The notes below the pieces were generated by a model. That model did not search any database. It worked only from the letters and a program-made list of their open reading frames with translations, and was not told the origin of the DNA. Below are positions 12,535-23,075 of a stretch of 64,000 bases of DNA, in pieces; position 1 is the first letter of the stretch; the number at the start of each line of letters is the position of its first letter. The position numbers and the translations under genes were made by a program. The stretch is from Oopsacas minuta (taxonomy: Eukaryota; Porifera; Hexactinellida; Lyssacinosida; Leucopsacidae): positions 1-64,000 of the forward strand of contig JAKMXF010000328.1 of NCBI GenBank assembly GCA_024704765.1, in the 5' to 3' direction.

Positions 12535-12798
12535 ACCAAAATTGCGGAAAAATATTGTTAGTGGTTGTCGGAAAATATGGGTCTAAAATGTGTGAACAAA
12601 AATAATAAGCACATATTTAATGTCAAAGATCATTTGGGATAGATAAGGCAGAAAATTAGAATGTCAGTGGATCTATACATTATATTTCGAGTATATTATA
12701 TGTTGCTATAACTTAGACGTCGTAAATAAGGTTGTTTTAGAGTATTTATAAAGGATAATGAAAATAGTATTTACTGCCAATAATTTCCGAACGCACTG
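11427..12798 (-). mobile_element. Tc1-like element, copy B (inner layer of nest)
   Basis: A complete 1372-bp Tc1-type element with about 26-bp inverted ends beginning CAGTGCGTTCGGAAATTATT, flanked by TA on both sides (11425-11426 and 12799-12800). The ends differ from each other only after the 26th base, suggesting a fairly young copy. The transposase on the minus strand has one frameshift and one nonsense codon. The insertion interrupts the left subterminal repeats of the Harbinger element, so this is the most recent event of the three layers. Confidence 0.93.
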
Positions 12799-13148
12799 TA
12801 CATACTTAAGTATCACTTATATTCATGAATTTGTGAGTTTCTGATGGTGCTTTACAGAATTACTTTCAATCATTCAGGAATATATTTTCAAAACTTTCAT
12901 GGTTTATGCATGATCTCACGATAATATTGTGGTTTACGTTCATGAAATACTTCACAAATAATGTTACAAGGAATTCCTCGAACGCTTATGATATAACATA
13001 TCCGTTACTAAGGAATGCATTACTTTGTATGTAATGCTAAATACTATCATTCTGAATTATACATTCCAAGTTACACTAATGACTGTTTTGCTAAATACAA
13101 TTATGATCAAATATAATATATAAATATTCCAGTATTTTAATATAAACA

Positions 13149-14193
13149 AATGGCACAGATGATTCCACTATTTCTCGCAGAAGAAGAACCCTCTTCCTCA
13201 ATGGCACGTCAACGAGTTTTCAGGGATCTCAATGATCCCCTAGATTGTTATGATGATATGGAACTTGTTCGACGTTTCCGTTTCTCTAGAGTTTCAATAT
13301 CTAAATTACAGAGTTGATAGCTAACTATTTGAATTTTACCGAGCGTTCTTGTGCTGCTTCCCCTCACTTGCAAGTTTGTGTGGCACTTCAATTTTTCGCA
13401 TCTGGAACGTTCCAGATAATTTGTGGAGATGGGATAAACGTAAGCCAAGCTTCTGCCTCTCGTTATATCCGAGATGTTTCTCTGGGTTTGCAAGCATATA
13501 CCATCAGTTTGTTAGTTTGCCTGCTGGTCTCAAGAGGGTAGAAGTCAAAAACAAGTTTTATGAAATTGCTCACTTTCCAGGCGTAGTAGGATTAGTTGAC
13601 GGAACACACATACGAATCCAAAGACCCTCGGAAAATGAAGCAGATTATAAAAATCGGCATTTTTACCACTCAATTAATTCCAAGCTATTTGCCAACCAGA
13701 TGGAATGTTTAGTGATGTATTGGAAAGTTTTCCTGGGTCTGTTCACGATTCACGGATTTGGAAGAATCCAGGTGTTGGGATGCATGTTGAAAATACCTTT
13801 TCAATAGGGGAGCATATATTAGGAGATAGCGGTTACATGATGAGGCCATATTTACTCACTCCTTATCTCCAACCAATATCTACTCCCCAATTTAACTACA
13901 ACTATGCACATAAGAAGACAAGGGTTATTGTTGAACAGACATTTGGGCGATGGAAACGAAGATTCCACTGTCTTCATGGAGAGCTCAGGATGAGTCCAGA
14001 TAAAGTTTGTTCCATCATAGTTGCTTGTGCAGTATTGCATAACATAGCAATACAGTGGAAACAACCTCTCTTAGAAGATGAAGTCTCCGATGATTCCTAT
14101 CCGGATGATGTTCTTGACTTTGAAGAAACTGTTGGGCATTTGGCATCAAAGCATTACAGGGATCAATTTTCTATTCATAATTTCAGCAACTAA
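13149..14193 (+). pseudogene. Harbinger (HARBI1-like) DDE nuclease, frameshifted
   Basis: Reading begins MAQMIPLFLAEEEPSSSMARQ at 13149. A short MELVRRFRFSRVSISKLQS stretch ends at a stop near 13317. The next frame gives PHLQVCVALQFFASGTFQ and GINVSQASASRYIRDVS, typical of the HARBI1 helical region. After a shift comes FPGVVGLVDGTHIRIQRP, with the first catalytic Asp. After another comes SFPGSVHDSRIW, ILGDSGYMMRPYLLTPY (second Asp) and RVIVEQTFGRWKRRF (Glu). The frame ends at 14193 with an acidic tail. Length without the shifts is about that of HARBI1 (roughly 350 residues). All catalytic residues survive across at least three frames, so decay is moderate. Confidence 0.9.
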
Positions 14194-14270
14194 ATTCACA
14201 TAGCATATATGTTGTGATGTAGATATGGAAACATCTTGCACAGTTAATGATTATAAGGTAACATGGAAAT

Positions 14271-14382
14271 TGTAGTTTTGAAACATCTAAGTAGGGTGTT
14301 GGTCTTTGTAGTTTTGAAACATCTAAGTAGGGTGTTGGTCTTTGTAGTTTTGAAACATCTAGGTAGGATGTTGGTCTTTGTA
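14271..14382. repeat. 36-bp tandem repeat, three copies
   Basis: Three near-identical 36-bp units read GTAGTTTTGAAACATCTAAG plus TAGGGTGTTGGTCTTT. The third has two or three changes. They lie between the two Harbinger genes and are probably a local expansion inside the transposon. Because 36 is divisible by three they look open in frame, but I do not regard that as coding. Confidence 0.85.
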
Positions 14383-14495
14383 GTTGGGATATTTAATTGT
14401 GAAATGTATCAAGTATCGCACTTGAATTTGGAGCTAGTTGTTGCATTATGAAAACTATAAATTGGTGGAGGTTATTGATATTCCAAAGCAAGAGT

Positions 14496-15228
14496 ATGGA
14501 CAAAGGTCGCAAAGTAAATTGGACAAAGGAGGAGGAGTATACACTCATTGAGGCAATCCAGGATGCTGGAGATACATTGAGAGGTACTGCTGGTCAGTGC
14601 GCGAGATAAACAAAAAAAAGACGAGGCTTTGGAACAATGTTATGAGGAAAATCAATTCCATCCATGGCAACAACCGAGATGTAAAAGATGTAAAAAAGAA
14701 GTGGAACAATCTAAAAGGTTCCGCAAAAGCCCGTGTGGATTCCAGTCGAAGGGAAGCGAGGAGGACAGGAAGAGGGCCAAATGAAGCTGGTGAAGTGGAG
14801 GATGAAGACATCCGGATCCTTCGCTCCGATAGGGAAATATCCACATCTGTGACGGAGAGAGTATCACAGATGTTCTCAAGTACGCCAGCGTTCTCTGGAA
14901 TATGTAGTAGTGTTGATATGTTTCAAGCCCCAACAACATTGCCTTCACACACTGAGATTAGCGAAAGCAGAGAAGTAACACCAGTGTTTGAGGGACCAGA
15001 AGTTACTGTAGTTAGCAGTCGTTCAGAGGGAAGGCGTGCTTAGAGGAGCATCGAACAGTCAACAAAGGCCTCTGATTTACTTCCTCTGCAACGAGAAGTG
15101 CTCCTTAAACAGATGGAAGTATTCTCGGCTCAACTACAGCTGATTGAAGAGCAGAGGGAGTATTATCGTCATAAAAAGCAGAGACTTTTAGAAAAGATCA
15201 ACAGCAGCAGCTTTAGATATACGATTTA
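14496..15228 (+). pseudogene. Harbinger Myb/SANT-like DNA-binding protein, frameshifted
   Basis: The ATG at 14496 opens MDKGRKVNWTKEEEYTLIEA, the first helix of a Myb/SANT-like domain. A stop and frameshift near 14603 follow. The next frame continues through INSIHGNNRDVKDVKKKWNN, a typical final recognition helix. A low-complexity middle then leads to a TAG near 15042. The same frame resumes with LLPLQREVLLKQMEVFSAQL and a Lys-rich end at 15228, a likely coiled coil. In active Harbinger elements this partner brings the nuclease to the nucleus and to the subterminal repeats. Its place just downstream of the nuclease gene supports the assignment. Confidence 0.85.
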
Positions 15229-15726
15229 GTCATATTGTAACATCATAGAAAATCATAATTTATAGTGAAAGTATGAATTAATCAAAGAAAACGAGTGACT
15301 GAAGTGATTACATCAATGTTATCGATAAATATAATATGTTTGGAAACTTAAAATAGAGCTTGAATAACCTAAGCAACCTCGGTAGGTTACTTAACTTTTG
15401 TACTTAAGTACATACTTAAGTATGAGCTTAAATCTTAGTGAATACGGTTTAAGTATGTACTTAGTACTTAAGTACTAAGTACATACTTAAGTATGCTTAG
15501 TGAATACGGCCCCTGATGTTTCCATTGATTCACCATTAAATAGCTTCCTGATTGGTATTTCACACATCTGTGATAATTAGCTGTACAGTTTAAAGGTAAA
15601 CCTCTATTTTTGATGGTGACCACTTATTTCTTTGGATCTCAAAGAAATTGTGGTTATGAATTTGATATAAATACAAAATAAATTAAATTTACAATTTATT
15701 GAATTCTGAGCCATTATCACTGAAAA

Positions 15727-16680
15727 ATGACAGACAACAGAAGGCAAAATTGGACTGTTGGATTAAATTTGTATAGTTCAAAAAAATTCCGCTTTTCTTT
15801 CTGGAATACAGTGCTCCCTTATTCGGCCATGTTTGGATGTGAGGCACGTGTTGGCATAACATCACTGTCTCTTGCATCAGAGGCGATAAACACTCTAGAA
15901 AGTGAAGGTGATCTGGCAGCTATTGTTGGTGACCCACCTATAGCATCGAATGATAATTCAATCACTCAAGTTACTATCACATCTAGGGATCGACTGGGGG
16001 ACAATTTTGGCAGGGCCCCGGCCCGGGGAAAAATACCAACTTTCGGCATTACCGGGGCCCGGGTCGATCCCTAATCACATCACTGCAATCCTGTGATACT
16101 AGTATCACTTCAATGCAACTCGGCGATACTATGACTGAAGAACAACACTTGGATCCTGGAAATGATTTGAAGAAGTCATTTCTAATCAAATTTCCTCACA
16201 AATTATTGAAAGAATATAGCCCAGATCATGTTAAATAGGGTAAATGCACTCACAACACAAGTTTATCAGGCTGAAAGGATGGTGAAGCGTAGTCGACTTG
16301 AGCTTCAAGCTGGGATAGTTGAAGATAATGTAGTTGTTCCAATTCCAAACAGTGGATCGTGGGAGAGGAGATTCCGGAAATATCCTTAGAGTAATCATAC
16401 ACAGAGACTTGAAAAAAAAACAGTATACACTTGGCGTAAATTCTGAGGTATTGAAGGACAATACTCAAGAAATCAGTCTAACCTTTGTCCTCAATGCTTG
16501 TTATCAACAACAAGCATAAATATTGAGATCACAGTGTCACTGCGTTCAGCCGTCATTGCTCAGTCAGGTTCTGGTGGACAATGTTTTGCTAATTGCAATT
16601 GAAGTATTCCGAGCAAGTGTAAATCGAACAGATGTAAGTCTTACAAAGCAAACTTAAGAGTAATTCTAGGTGCCACGGAG
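15727..16680 (+). pseudogene. KRBA2/SCAND3-type integrase C-terminal region, degraded
   Basis: The first frame contains PYSAMFGCEARVGITSLSL and SEAINTLESEGDLAAI, the end of an rve-type integrase core in the KRBA2/SCAND3 style. Beyond a MITE insertion (15984-16073) the same family continues. There is NALTTQVYQAERMVKRSR, then VDRGRGDSGNILRVII with YTLGVNSEVLKDNT, then RNQSNLCPQCLLS. Last comes a Cys-rich tail with KCKSNRCKSYKANL. At least two frameshifts and several stops occur. The catalytic Asp and Glu residues would lie upstream and are absent here, so most of the gene was lost, possibly before the Harbinger element inserted. Confidence 0.8.
15984..16073. mobile_element. 90-bp hAT-type MITE with perfect 8-bp TSD
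   Basis: The insert begins TAGGGATCGAC and ends GTCGATCCCTA, a perfect 11-bp inverted terminal repeat. It is flanked on both sides by ATCACATC (15976-15983 and 16074-16081). The interior is strikingly GC-rich (GGGCCCCGGCCCGGGG), unlike its surroundings. TAGGG ends plus an 8-bp duplication are the signature of the hAT superfamily. It splits the integrase remnant, and removing it with one duplication restores continuity there. Confidence 0.9.
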
Positions 16681-16884
16681 TCTCATATATGCTGACAAAA
16701 AATTTCCTATCATTTCTTCATTTTGTTGTATTCACTAGGAAAAATGAAGTATTGTATCCTTACTTCATTAGTGTTTAGTAAATTAATGAAATAACTAGGT
16801 CTATAAATTAGGAATTTCGTGAGTTTCCTAATATTTCAGTAAATTCGTGACATCACTAATTTCACCATCTTACTGTAACATATA

Positions 16885-17374
16885 TGCATATAAGATATAT
16901 AAATATAGGTATACATACATACAGATTAATTACGTTTTATTTGTATGATTACGAAAAATATAATTATTGACTGTTGTCCACCAGACCCGGAGTAACCTAT
17001 ATCCCAACTAAGGAGTGGCTCAAGGCTGCAACAGTGGCGGATCCCATGGGAGATGGGGATGTCTACCCCCTCAAGGTATGCACACAGTATCTGGAATGTT
17101 AGTGTTATTTAATTATTAAGATAATGAACTAAAATTACAAACAGTAATTTGGCCTCGCTTCGCTCGTATGCTAGGCCCATTATTATGTTATAGCACCCAA
17201 ATCTCGGGTCCAGAATTTCCAATCAGACGGAAATGATTTACAGAATGAAGGTTAGGAGACAGTAACCCTACTTGGAAGTATGAAAGTAACGCTACAATAG
17301 TAAGGAAACCAATTTTATACATACAAATTATCGCTTGTCATATTCGGGCTGCGGTCCTAGAACACACAAGGGGA
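16885..17374. other. Spacer; possible hAT terminus
   Basis: No ORF. CAGTGGCGGATCCCATGGGA near 17032 looks like a hAT terminus but has no partner that I found. GCCTCGCTTCGCTCGTATGC near 17150 resembles the reversed 3' end of the dispersed repeat family. Neither is firm. Confidence 0.3.
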
Positions 17375-17631
17375 TTTACAACCAGGCACGTAGCTAGAGC
17401 AAGACATTCAGAGAGGCAAGAAGTATTTCGGGAGGGCAATTGCAGGGATAAATATTTTTGAAAAGTTAATTACTTGTGTATAACAAGTACGACCCAGTCT
17501 CCTTTCTTACATGTATAACCTTTTTAATTCATAAAGTACCAGATTACTAAGCTAGGGAACACTGGACTAGTCTACATTATTGTAAGAGCATTTATTGAGA
17601 TCTAAACTCAATTTAGGGATACAATTTGACA

Positions 17632-19940
17632 TTACAAAATAAAGCGGCGGTGCTTCATCTGCTTAAAATGTTCGATCACATCATTATAACAAAGTGTTTC
17701 CACAATATCTTTTTCAATAGATAACAGGGAAAGATGGTTGAGACGCTCAGTGGTCATTTGTGAGCCCAAACGTGTTTTATTCTCTTAACAGATGAGAACA
17801 TTCGCTCAACCTTGCAAGACGTCTGAGGGATAGTCACAAGAATTTGGTATAAGTTGAAAACATCAGGGAAAATATCTTTGTCAATCACATCCAGTACATC
17901 GATCAAAGTATTTAGCTGAGATTCATCTTTCCGAGCAATAAACGAACGGAAAACTTCTATTTCACAATCTTTGATATCTATTGCATACAGTTCAGATAGT
18001 GTATTCAATTCCTGTTTGTTAAGAAAGTTTTGAGTCCTTAGCAGCAATCAGCAGCCTTCATGATGCCTGATTGATCTGTACCAAAACGGGCATCCAATTC
18101 TGCTAAGATCTCGCGGACATTTTGGCGTACAATATTTCAAGCTCTTCAAAGTTGGATGCGTTTGTGTGTCTAACAGAGCTATTTAGATATCCTTCTCTAA
18201 ACATTTCTGGAAGACGCCGTTGCCTGATTGTGTCTCTTACATCAAAATTTTCGATTTCATATTTACCGGACAAATCTTTGGCATATTCGACAACCTTGTC
18301 AAAATCGAAATTGACCAACCTTTCCCTCAGATCGGCAAGTAATATCAAACAAGAAGAAACAGTTGCTGTCGTCTTCTGAAAAGCTTTAGTACAAAAATCA
18401 GAGTAATCATATAGCCTACCAAAGTAAACTAAGATGGTCATAAATTTCTTTGTTTGTAGACTACCTAGTAAAGATTTAGCTGCTAAACTTGTGTCTGCAT
18501 CATTATCATTTCCAAATATGTTAAAGTATCAAATATGCAATCAAACCGACGCAGAAACATTCCCACCTCCAAAGAACGGGAAGACCAACGAGTACTATAT
18601 GAACGTGCAAGTTCAAGAGCTTGGACGTTGAGATAGCGCTCATCCTGGACGTCTATGAAAACTGTAGGTAGCTTTGTTCCATTCATGAACGAATACGTCA
18701 AATCCAATATATCAAAGAAAGATTTCATCGGAGTATGTCGTTCAGCAGTTGCAGCTAGTACTAAGTTAAGTCTATGTGAAGCACAATGAACATATGTGGC
18801 ACTGCGATAACCTGCTCCTTTCATGCGGGCTTGGACACCACCGTGTATTCCTGACATATCACTAGCCCCGTGGTAACCCTGCCCTACACATTTCAGAGGA
18901 TCGAGCTCAAAAGGCTTAAGTAACTCTATCAGTTTTTCAGAGATGGTGCCCGCATCCATGTCCTTCAATTCAATAAAGCCAATAGCTCTTTCTCTGACAT
19001 TACCTTTATGGATATATCGCAAAGAAGCACCTAACAACTCCTTCTTAGATGCATCTTTTACTTCGTCAGCTAGAATAGCATAACAAGACGTGATTTCTAC
19101 TTCACTCTACATAGTCTAGAAGCACTGAAGCGAGTGATGTAAACAAATCATTTTGAATATCTAGACTTAGCATTTTTGCATTTCCTGGAAGACTTTCTAT
19201 CCTCTTGGTCACATTGCTATCATATTTTCCTAAAAGTTCTAATATTTCAAGAAAATTCCCTTTATTAAGCGACTGATCTGATTCATCATCTCCTCGAAGA
19301 GGAATATCTTGTTTGGCACAAAAAGTAATAATGTCAAGAACAGTCATTAAATGTTTCCGATTATCATCTATGAATTTCTCATTTCGAAAATTGGGATCCA
19401 GTTGCTTATCTACCGTCCCTATTATTTGATGAATTGCCCAGACTTTCTGTGTTTCAACAGCTGCCATATGACACACAGAACTATCGTGCTTTCTGCACTT
19501 GTCGCCAAGTTTCCTCCAGTCACAAAGTCCTTATGTTGAAAACGTTGCTTCAGCTGTTGATCCTCCAAAAAACCGACACGGTTGGCAAAATATAGCATCG
19601 AGTTCTTTGCTATACTCTATCCAGGAGAATTGGCCATACCAATGAGTACTAAAATGTCTACCGACCTCATTTTTTGGGAAGTAATAGAAGGCTGCCTCGG
19701 TTTCTCACCATTTTTGGACAAATCATTTACAGTCACAATTGATGATTGTATATGAGTCGTGTTTAAACTCGGAGTTGAAATAGTTGTACAAGAATCGGAA
19801 GTTAAAGGTTTCGAAACTTGAAGACTCGTAACAACAGGCTCTACCTCCTCATAATTTGAAGAGACGACATGATCTTCGATTTCTATTCGATTTATTTTAA
19901 AATATGCCTGAACTTTGCTTTGTTGTAGTCTTTTAGTCAT
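17632..19940 (-). pseudogene. hAT transposase (ZMYM1/TTF type), few disruptions
   Basis: The ATG at 19940 opens MTKRLQQSKVQAYFKINRIE. A TTF-type zinc finger follows (WIEYSKELDAIFCQPCRFF, then DWRKLGDKCRKHDSS), broken once near 19535. Then come HLMTVLDIITFCAKQDIPLR and GDDESDQSLNKGNFLEILEL of the DUF4371 region. Next is GQGYHGASDMSGIHGGVQAR with YVHCASHRLNLVL, the RNase-H-like core with the hAT insertion domain. The hAT C-terminal dimerisation motif is TIPQTSCKVERMFSSVKRIK. Reading ends at 17632 after MTTERLNHLSLLSIEK. Four or five frame breaks separate these blocks. The total of about 740 codons is normal for this group, so the gene is full length but dead. Confidence 0.92.
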
Positions 19941-20330
19941 TTAGAATTGTTAATGATATGAGTCACTGAACTGATTGAAGAACAGAAATGTGAAAGTTAT
20001 GATGATTTAGAATGACTTTATAACTTATAGAGAATATCTGAAATTGGCTTCACTCATATGTAAATTTCAAAACAAGCTTTGAAAACTGAAACCCTAAGAG
20101 CATCATCAATGCTTCAATTACTTCAATGGACAGTCTAACTTCTGACAACAATCACTAGCGGTCGTGGTAATTCAATTAAAATTATAGTCGAAATTCAGTG
20201 CCTGTCAAAATAGAACGAGTTTACTATCAATGAGCGTTACTTCCTGTCTAGTATTAAAACCATCATCGCAACGCGAGTTATTAATTTCATAGTTTTGACG
20301 ATGCAGTTGAAGTACATAGACTATTAACAA

Positions 20331-20471
20331 CAGTGGAGTTCGCTTATTAGCAACTCGGATTTTGAAGAAAATTGGTTGCTAATAGGGCAACGAAATTAAC
20401 ATTATAATCCCGTTTGGGACCCAAAAGCTGGTTGCTAATAGAGCAATATTACTAATAAGCTAACTACATTG
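20331..20471. mobile_element. 141-bp pogo/Tigger-type MITE inside the hAT element
   Basis: The left end reads CAGTGGAGTTCGCTTATTAG. The reversed right end reads CAATGTAGTTAGCTTATTAG and is followed by TA. The interior repeats GGTTGCTAATAGRGCAA twice. The CAGTRGARYY start matches the Tigger element at 40627-42589 and the MITEs at 32299 and 49948. The left TA is mutated to AA. Confidence 0.7.
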
Positions 20472-20575
20472 TATATAATAAACGAAAACTTCCAAATTAT
20501 CTGGGGGGGCGAGAAACACTTTTGGAGGGGCGACTGCCCCACTTGTCCCCCCGTAGCTACGTGCCTGTTTACAAC

Positions 20576-21448
20576 GCTCCCAGAACCCTGATGGATGGTA
20601 ATCCCTCACTAGAAAATCTTGGCTCGGCTACTGGCAACCAACCATTGGGTAACTAATTTTACGGATTTGAGTATCGGGCTCGTTTTGACTACATGAACTA
20701 GGTTAATAATGCCTGGCACTAAATATAGTTCAAATACGAAATTAGTGCCATCAATTATTAACAAGAATTTGTCACGATATGATGTGAGTCTTTTCAAATA
20801 GCGATGGGGGGGCCAATCAATAAATTGGGCTTAGGGCCCCCACATCCCTTATTCCGGTGCCTTTGTTCACAATGTACTGGTTGGTTAATTACAACGCAAA
20901 ATTCAATTAACAAACATAGTTACATATTTGAGAAATGTTATGAATTCTAATTAACTTGTGCTAAACTCTTAAATCTGATAAGTGAATCATAGCTGACTAT
21001 AAATTAAAGCCTATCACCCTCTTGTGAATTTTGGACCACGGATACGGTTTGGAGTATTACCACTTTGGTGTAATCGTAAATATTCCCATATTTGGTCATT
21101 TTTAACACTACGCAATAATATTAAGAGATATCATATCAAAATGTATTAAAAGGGCATGGGAAGTTTGATATTTTCTACAAATATTAGATAGTGATTTGGC
21201 TATAACTTTCAAGAATATCGAATTTCTAATTGGATACTCATAAAATATGTCATCCATGGTATCTCCAATTACTCAAGTATGAGCTAACTTTATCATGACA
21301 AATTTTTGATATTTTACAAGAAAATGTTTAGGTCATAATGATTCATAATTTACATTGTCCAACAACTACACAGTAATGTAGGGTAGCTAAACGACTTTTA
21401 TTAGAACATGCCTGAAAACTTAATGACATCAATTAAGCTACTCAGCTA
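20576..21448. other. No gene recognised
   Basis: Mostly AT-rich. A G/C-run segment, GCGATGGGGGGGCCAATCAA, near 20800 followed by a reversed CCGGAATAAGGGATG looks like a decayed hAT end without a partner. No ORF is convincing. Confidence 0.35.
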
Positions 21449-21742
21449 TCCATGGTGACGATTGAAGACCGTGATGTACATCTTCACGATAAGTGCGAGC
21501 GTCAGGCATCATTGGAAGCATCTTTGACGGTGAAACAGGCATTGAAAGAAAGGTTCACCGAGATGAGTTGTATTCTAATAGAGTAAATCCCGAAAATTCC
21601 ATAATGTTGCCAGATCACTAATTGCCTGTGATGTTCCAGATGGTTATATGGATCAACATTTATGTGGCAGTTTTAGTGTAAGCAGCTCTGTGTGTCTGGC
21701 TAAATTCTGGGAGGGGAGAAGCTTTCGTGTATTACTAAGGTA

Positions 21743-23075
21743 CAGGGTGTTTCACAATTGATGTCGTATTTTCTAAATTTGTTTATTATGCCCCCATGCA
21801 ATAATTTTTGTGTATTTAAACTTGCAATCGTAATTAATCTTACAGGGTTCAATTGAGTAATTATTTCATTCATCAATCGAAAAATTTTATAGCTTCTATT
21901 TCCATATCCAAATTGGGCTAATTATTTGCATAATATAATGGTGAAAGAATACAGTATCATGATTCGCTCACAGGCTGTTGGCATGCTACAAGTTGGGTCT
22001 TCTTAGAAGTTTGTGTCTCTTAAACTTGGAGTTAATATCCGTACAGTTCAGCGTTGGTGGCGACTTTTTAAGAATGATTTGTCATTAGAAAACAAAGGGG
22101 GACGTGGCCGTATATCGTCCATATCGAAAGTTGCCAAGATTGTAATTACTGAATCAATTGGCAAAAAACGACAGTCTGTACGTGGTCTATCCAAGAAATT
22201 GAAGTTGAAAAGTCATTCCGTAGCTCAAAGTACAGTGTACCGTTATTTGACAAAAGAAAAGGGCGTAAAATCTTACAAACGCCAGCGGCAGCCGTTAATA
22301 ACAGAGAAAAACATGGATGCTAGGTTAAAAATTTGTAAAGAACTTGTCAATTGGACAGCAAATGATTTGAAAAACATTATTTACAAGATGAATCACCGTT
22401 TGAGTTAGATCATCCCCCAAACAGGAAAAATGATTGTGTTTGGGCGAGAAACACATTCGATATCGAGCCCATTCAGATGGTGAAATTTCCAAAGAAAATT
22501 CAAGTATGGGATATGATGTCACATGGTGCCTGTAGGAGTTACACTTCATTCCCGTTGGGCAAACTATATCTGCAGAGTACTATGTTATTGAGATAATGGG
22601 TAAAACTTTAATTTCAACAATGAATAGAAAGCGAGAAAGAGGCACAGTTGTTGAGACGAAAATGTTAAAAAATATGTCCCGTGCGATATTTCAACATGAT
22701 GGAGCTCCAGCTCACACGACAAACATAACACAAAATTGGTTGAGAAGTAACCTAAAGCGTCTTTGGGCGAAAGGTACCTGGCCAGCCAACTCTCCAAACT
22801 TGAGTCCCATTGAGAACATATGGTCGATTTTGAAACATGATCTAGATTCAATAGGTGAGTTAAAAGACATAAAATGTTAGAAAATCGACTGAAAACCGCA
22901 TGGTCCAATATTTCACCAGAGGTTTTGGACAAATTGATGGATGGAATGCCAAAACGAATCCATAAGTGTATTGAACTTAGTGGTGGATATATTGGCAAAT
23001 AATTGTAGTAATATATCTAGTATTCTATTAGTTATGTAATATTGTATAACACGACATCAATTGTGAAACACCCTG
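21743..23075 (+). mobile_element. Tc1-like element C inserted in the Helitron
   Basis: 1333 bp with 25-bp perfect inverted ends beginning CAGGGTGTTTCACAATTGAT, flanked by TA (21741-21742 and 23076-23077). The ends are identical over 25 bp, so the copy is not very old. It interrupts the Helitron Rep gene between a Cys-containing motif and the CCGNGKV motif. Confidence 0.93.
21938..23002 (+). pseudogene. Tc1-like DD34E transposase, element C
   Basis: The ATG at 21938 opens MVKEYSIMIRSQAVGMLQVG. A TAG near 22004 is followed in the same frame by [19 protein letters not shown] (HTH) and a GRGRISS hinge. Near 22385 a frameshift falls in the first catalytic motif: DESPFEL is readable in another frame. 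The second half holds IFQHDGAPAHTTNITQ (Asp 2) and SPNLSPIENIWSILK (Glu), then ends with GGYIGK and TAA at 23002. About 350 codons is normal for Tc1. There is one nonsense codon and about three frameshifts. Confidence 0.88.

Larger units (their letters stand above)
11272..15512 (+). mobile_element. PIF/Harbinger transposon (middle layer of nest)
   Basis: Both ends carry CCGTATTCACTAAGCATACTTA-type inverted repeats, at 11275 onward and reversed up to about 15508. Each is followed inward by palindromic TACTTAAGTACTAAGTA blocks. The flanks may show a 3-bp duplication, CTG at 11269-11271 and 15513-15515; Harbinger duplications are 3 bp but usually TWA, so this is tentative. Inside, in the usual order, are a DDE nuclease gene (13149-14193) and a Myb/SANT-like gene (14496-15228), the two-gene structure of autonomous Harbinger elements. 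Both are frameshifted. A Tc1 element is inserted in the left subterminal repeat. Confidence 0.85.
11049..16880 (+). mobile_element. Outer element of nest: Ginger/KRBA2-integrase-like transposon
   Basis: An inverted repeat of about 150 bp brackets the region. The left arm starts TGTTACAGTTAGAT at 11049. The right arm ends with the complement of TGTTACAGTAAGAT at 16880. The arms also share TTAGGAAAYTCACGAAATTC and TAATTTATAGACCTAGTTATT. Both ends are flanked by TATA (11045-11048 and 16881-16884), which fits the TGT...ACA ends and 4-bp duplication of Ginger-type elements, though TATA in AT-rich DNA is weak evidence alone. The surviving coding part is the C-terminal half of an integrase-like protein (15727-16680). 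A PIF/Harbinger element occupies most of the interior. The class is inferred from ends plus coding remnant. Confidence 0.65.
17383..20567 (-). mobile_element. Complete hAT element with perfect TSD
   Basis: The 3185-bp element has inverted ends CAGGCACGTAGCTA at both termini. It is flanked by a perfect 8-bp duplication, TTTACAAC, at 17375-17382 and 20568-20575. The minus strand carries a ZMYM1-like hAT transposase with TTF zinc finger and C-terminal dimerisation region. G-rich sequence near the right end (about 20505-20555) is common next to hAT ends. A 141-bp pogo-type MITE is inserted in its 5' untranslated region. The ends are intact, so it could still be mobilised in trans by a related transposase. 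Confidence 0.93.

Noticed and set aside
16231-16519. Three overlapping ORFs as a separate gene
   Set aside because: The plus-strand piece belongs to the KRBA2-like integrase remnant; the minus-strand ORFs are shadows of it.
17030-20870. A larger hAT with CAGTGGCGGATCCC end at 17032 and an end near 20870
   Set aside because: The two candidate ends do not match each other and no 8-bp duplication was seen.
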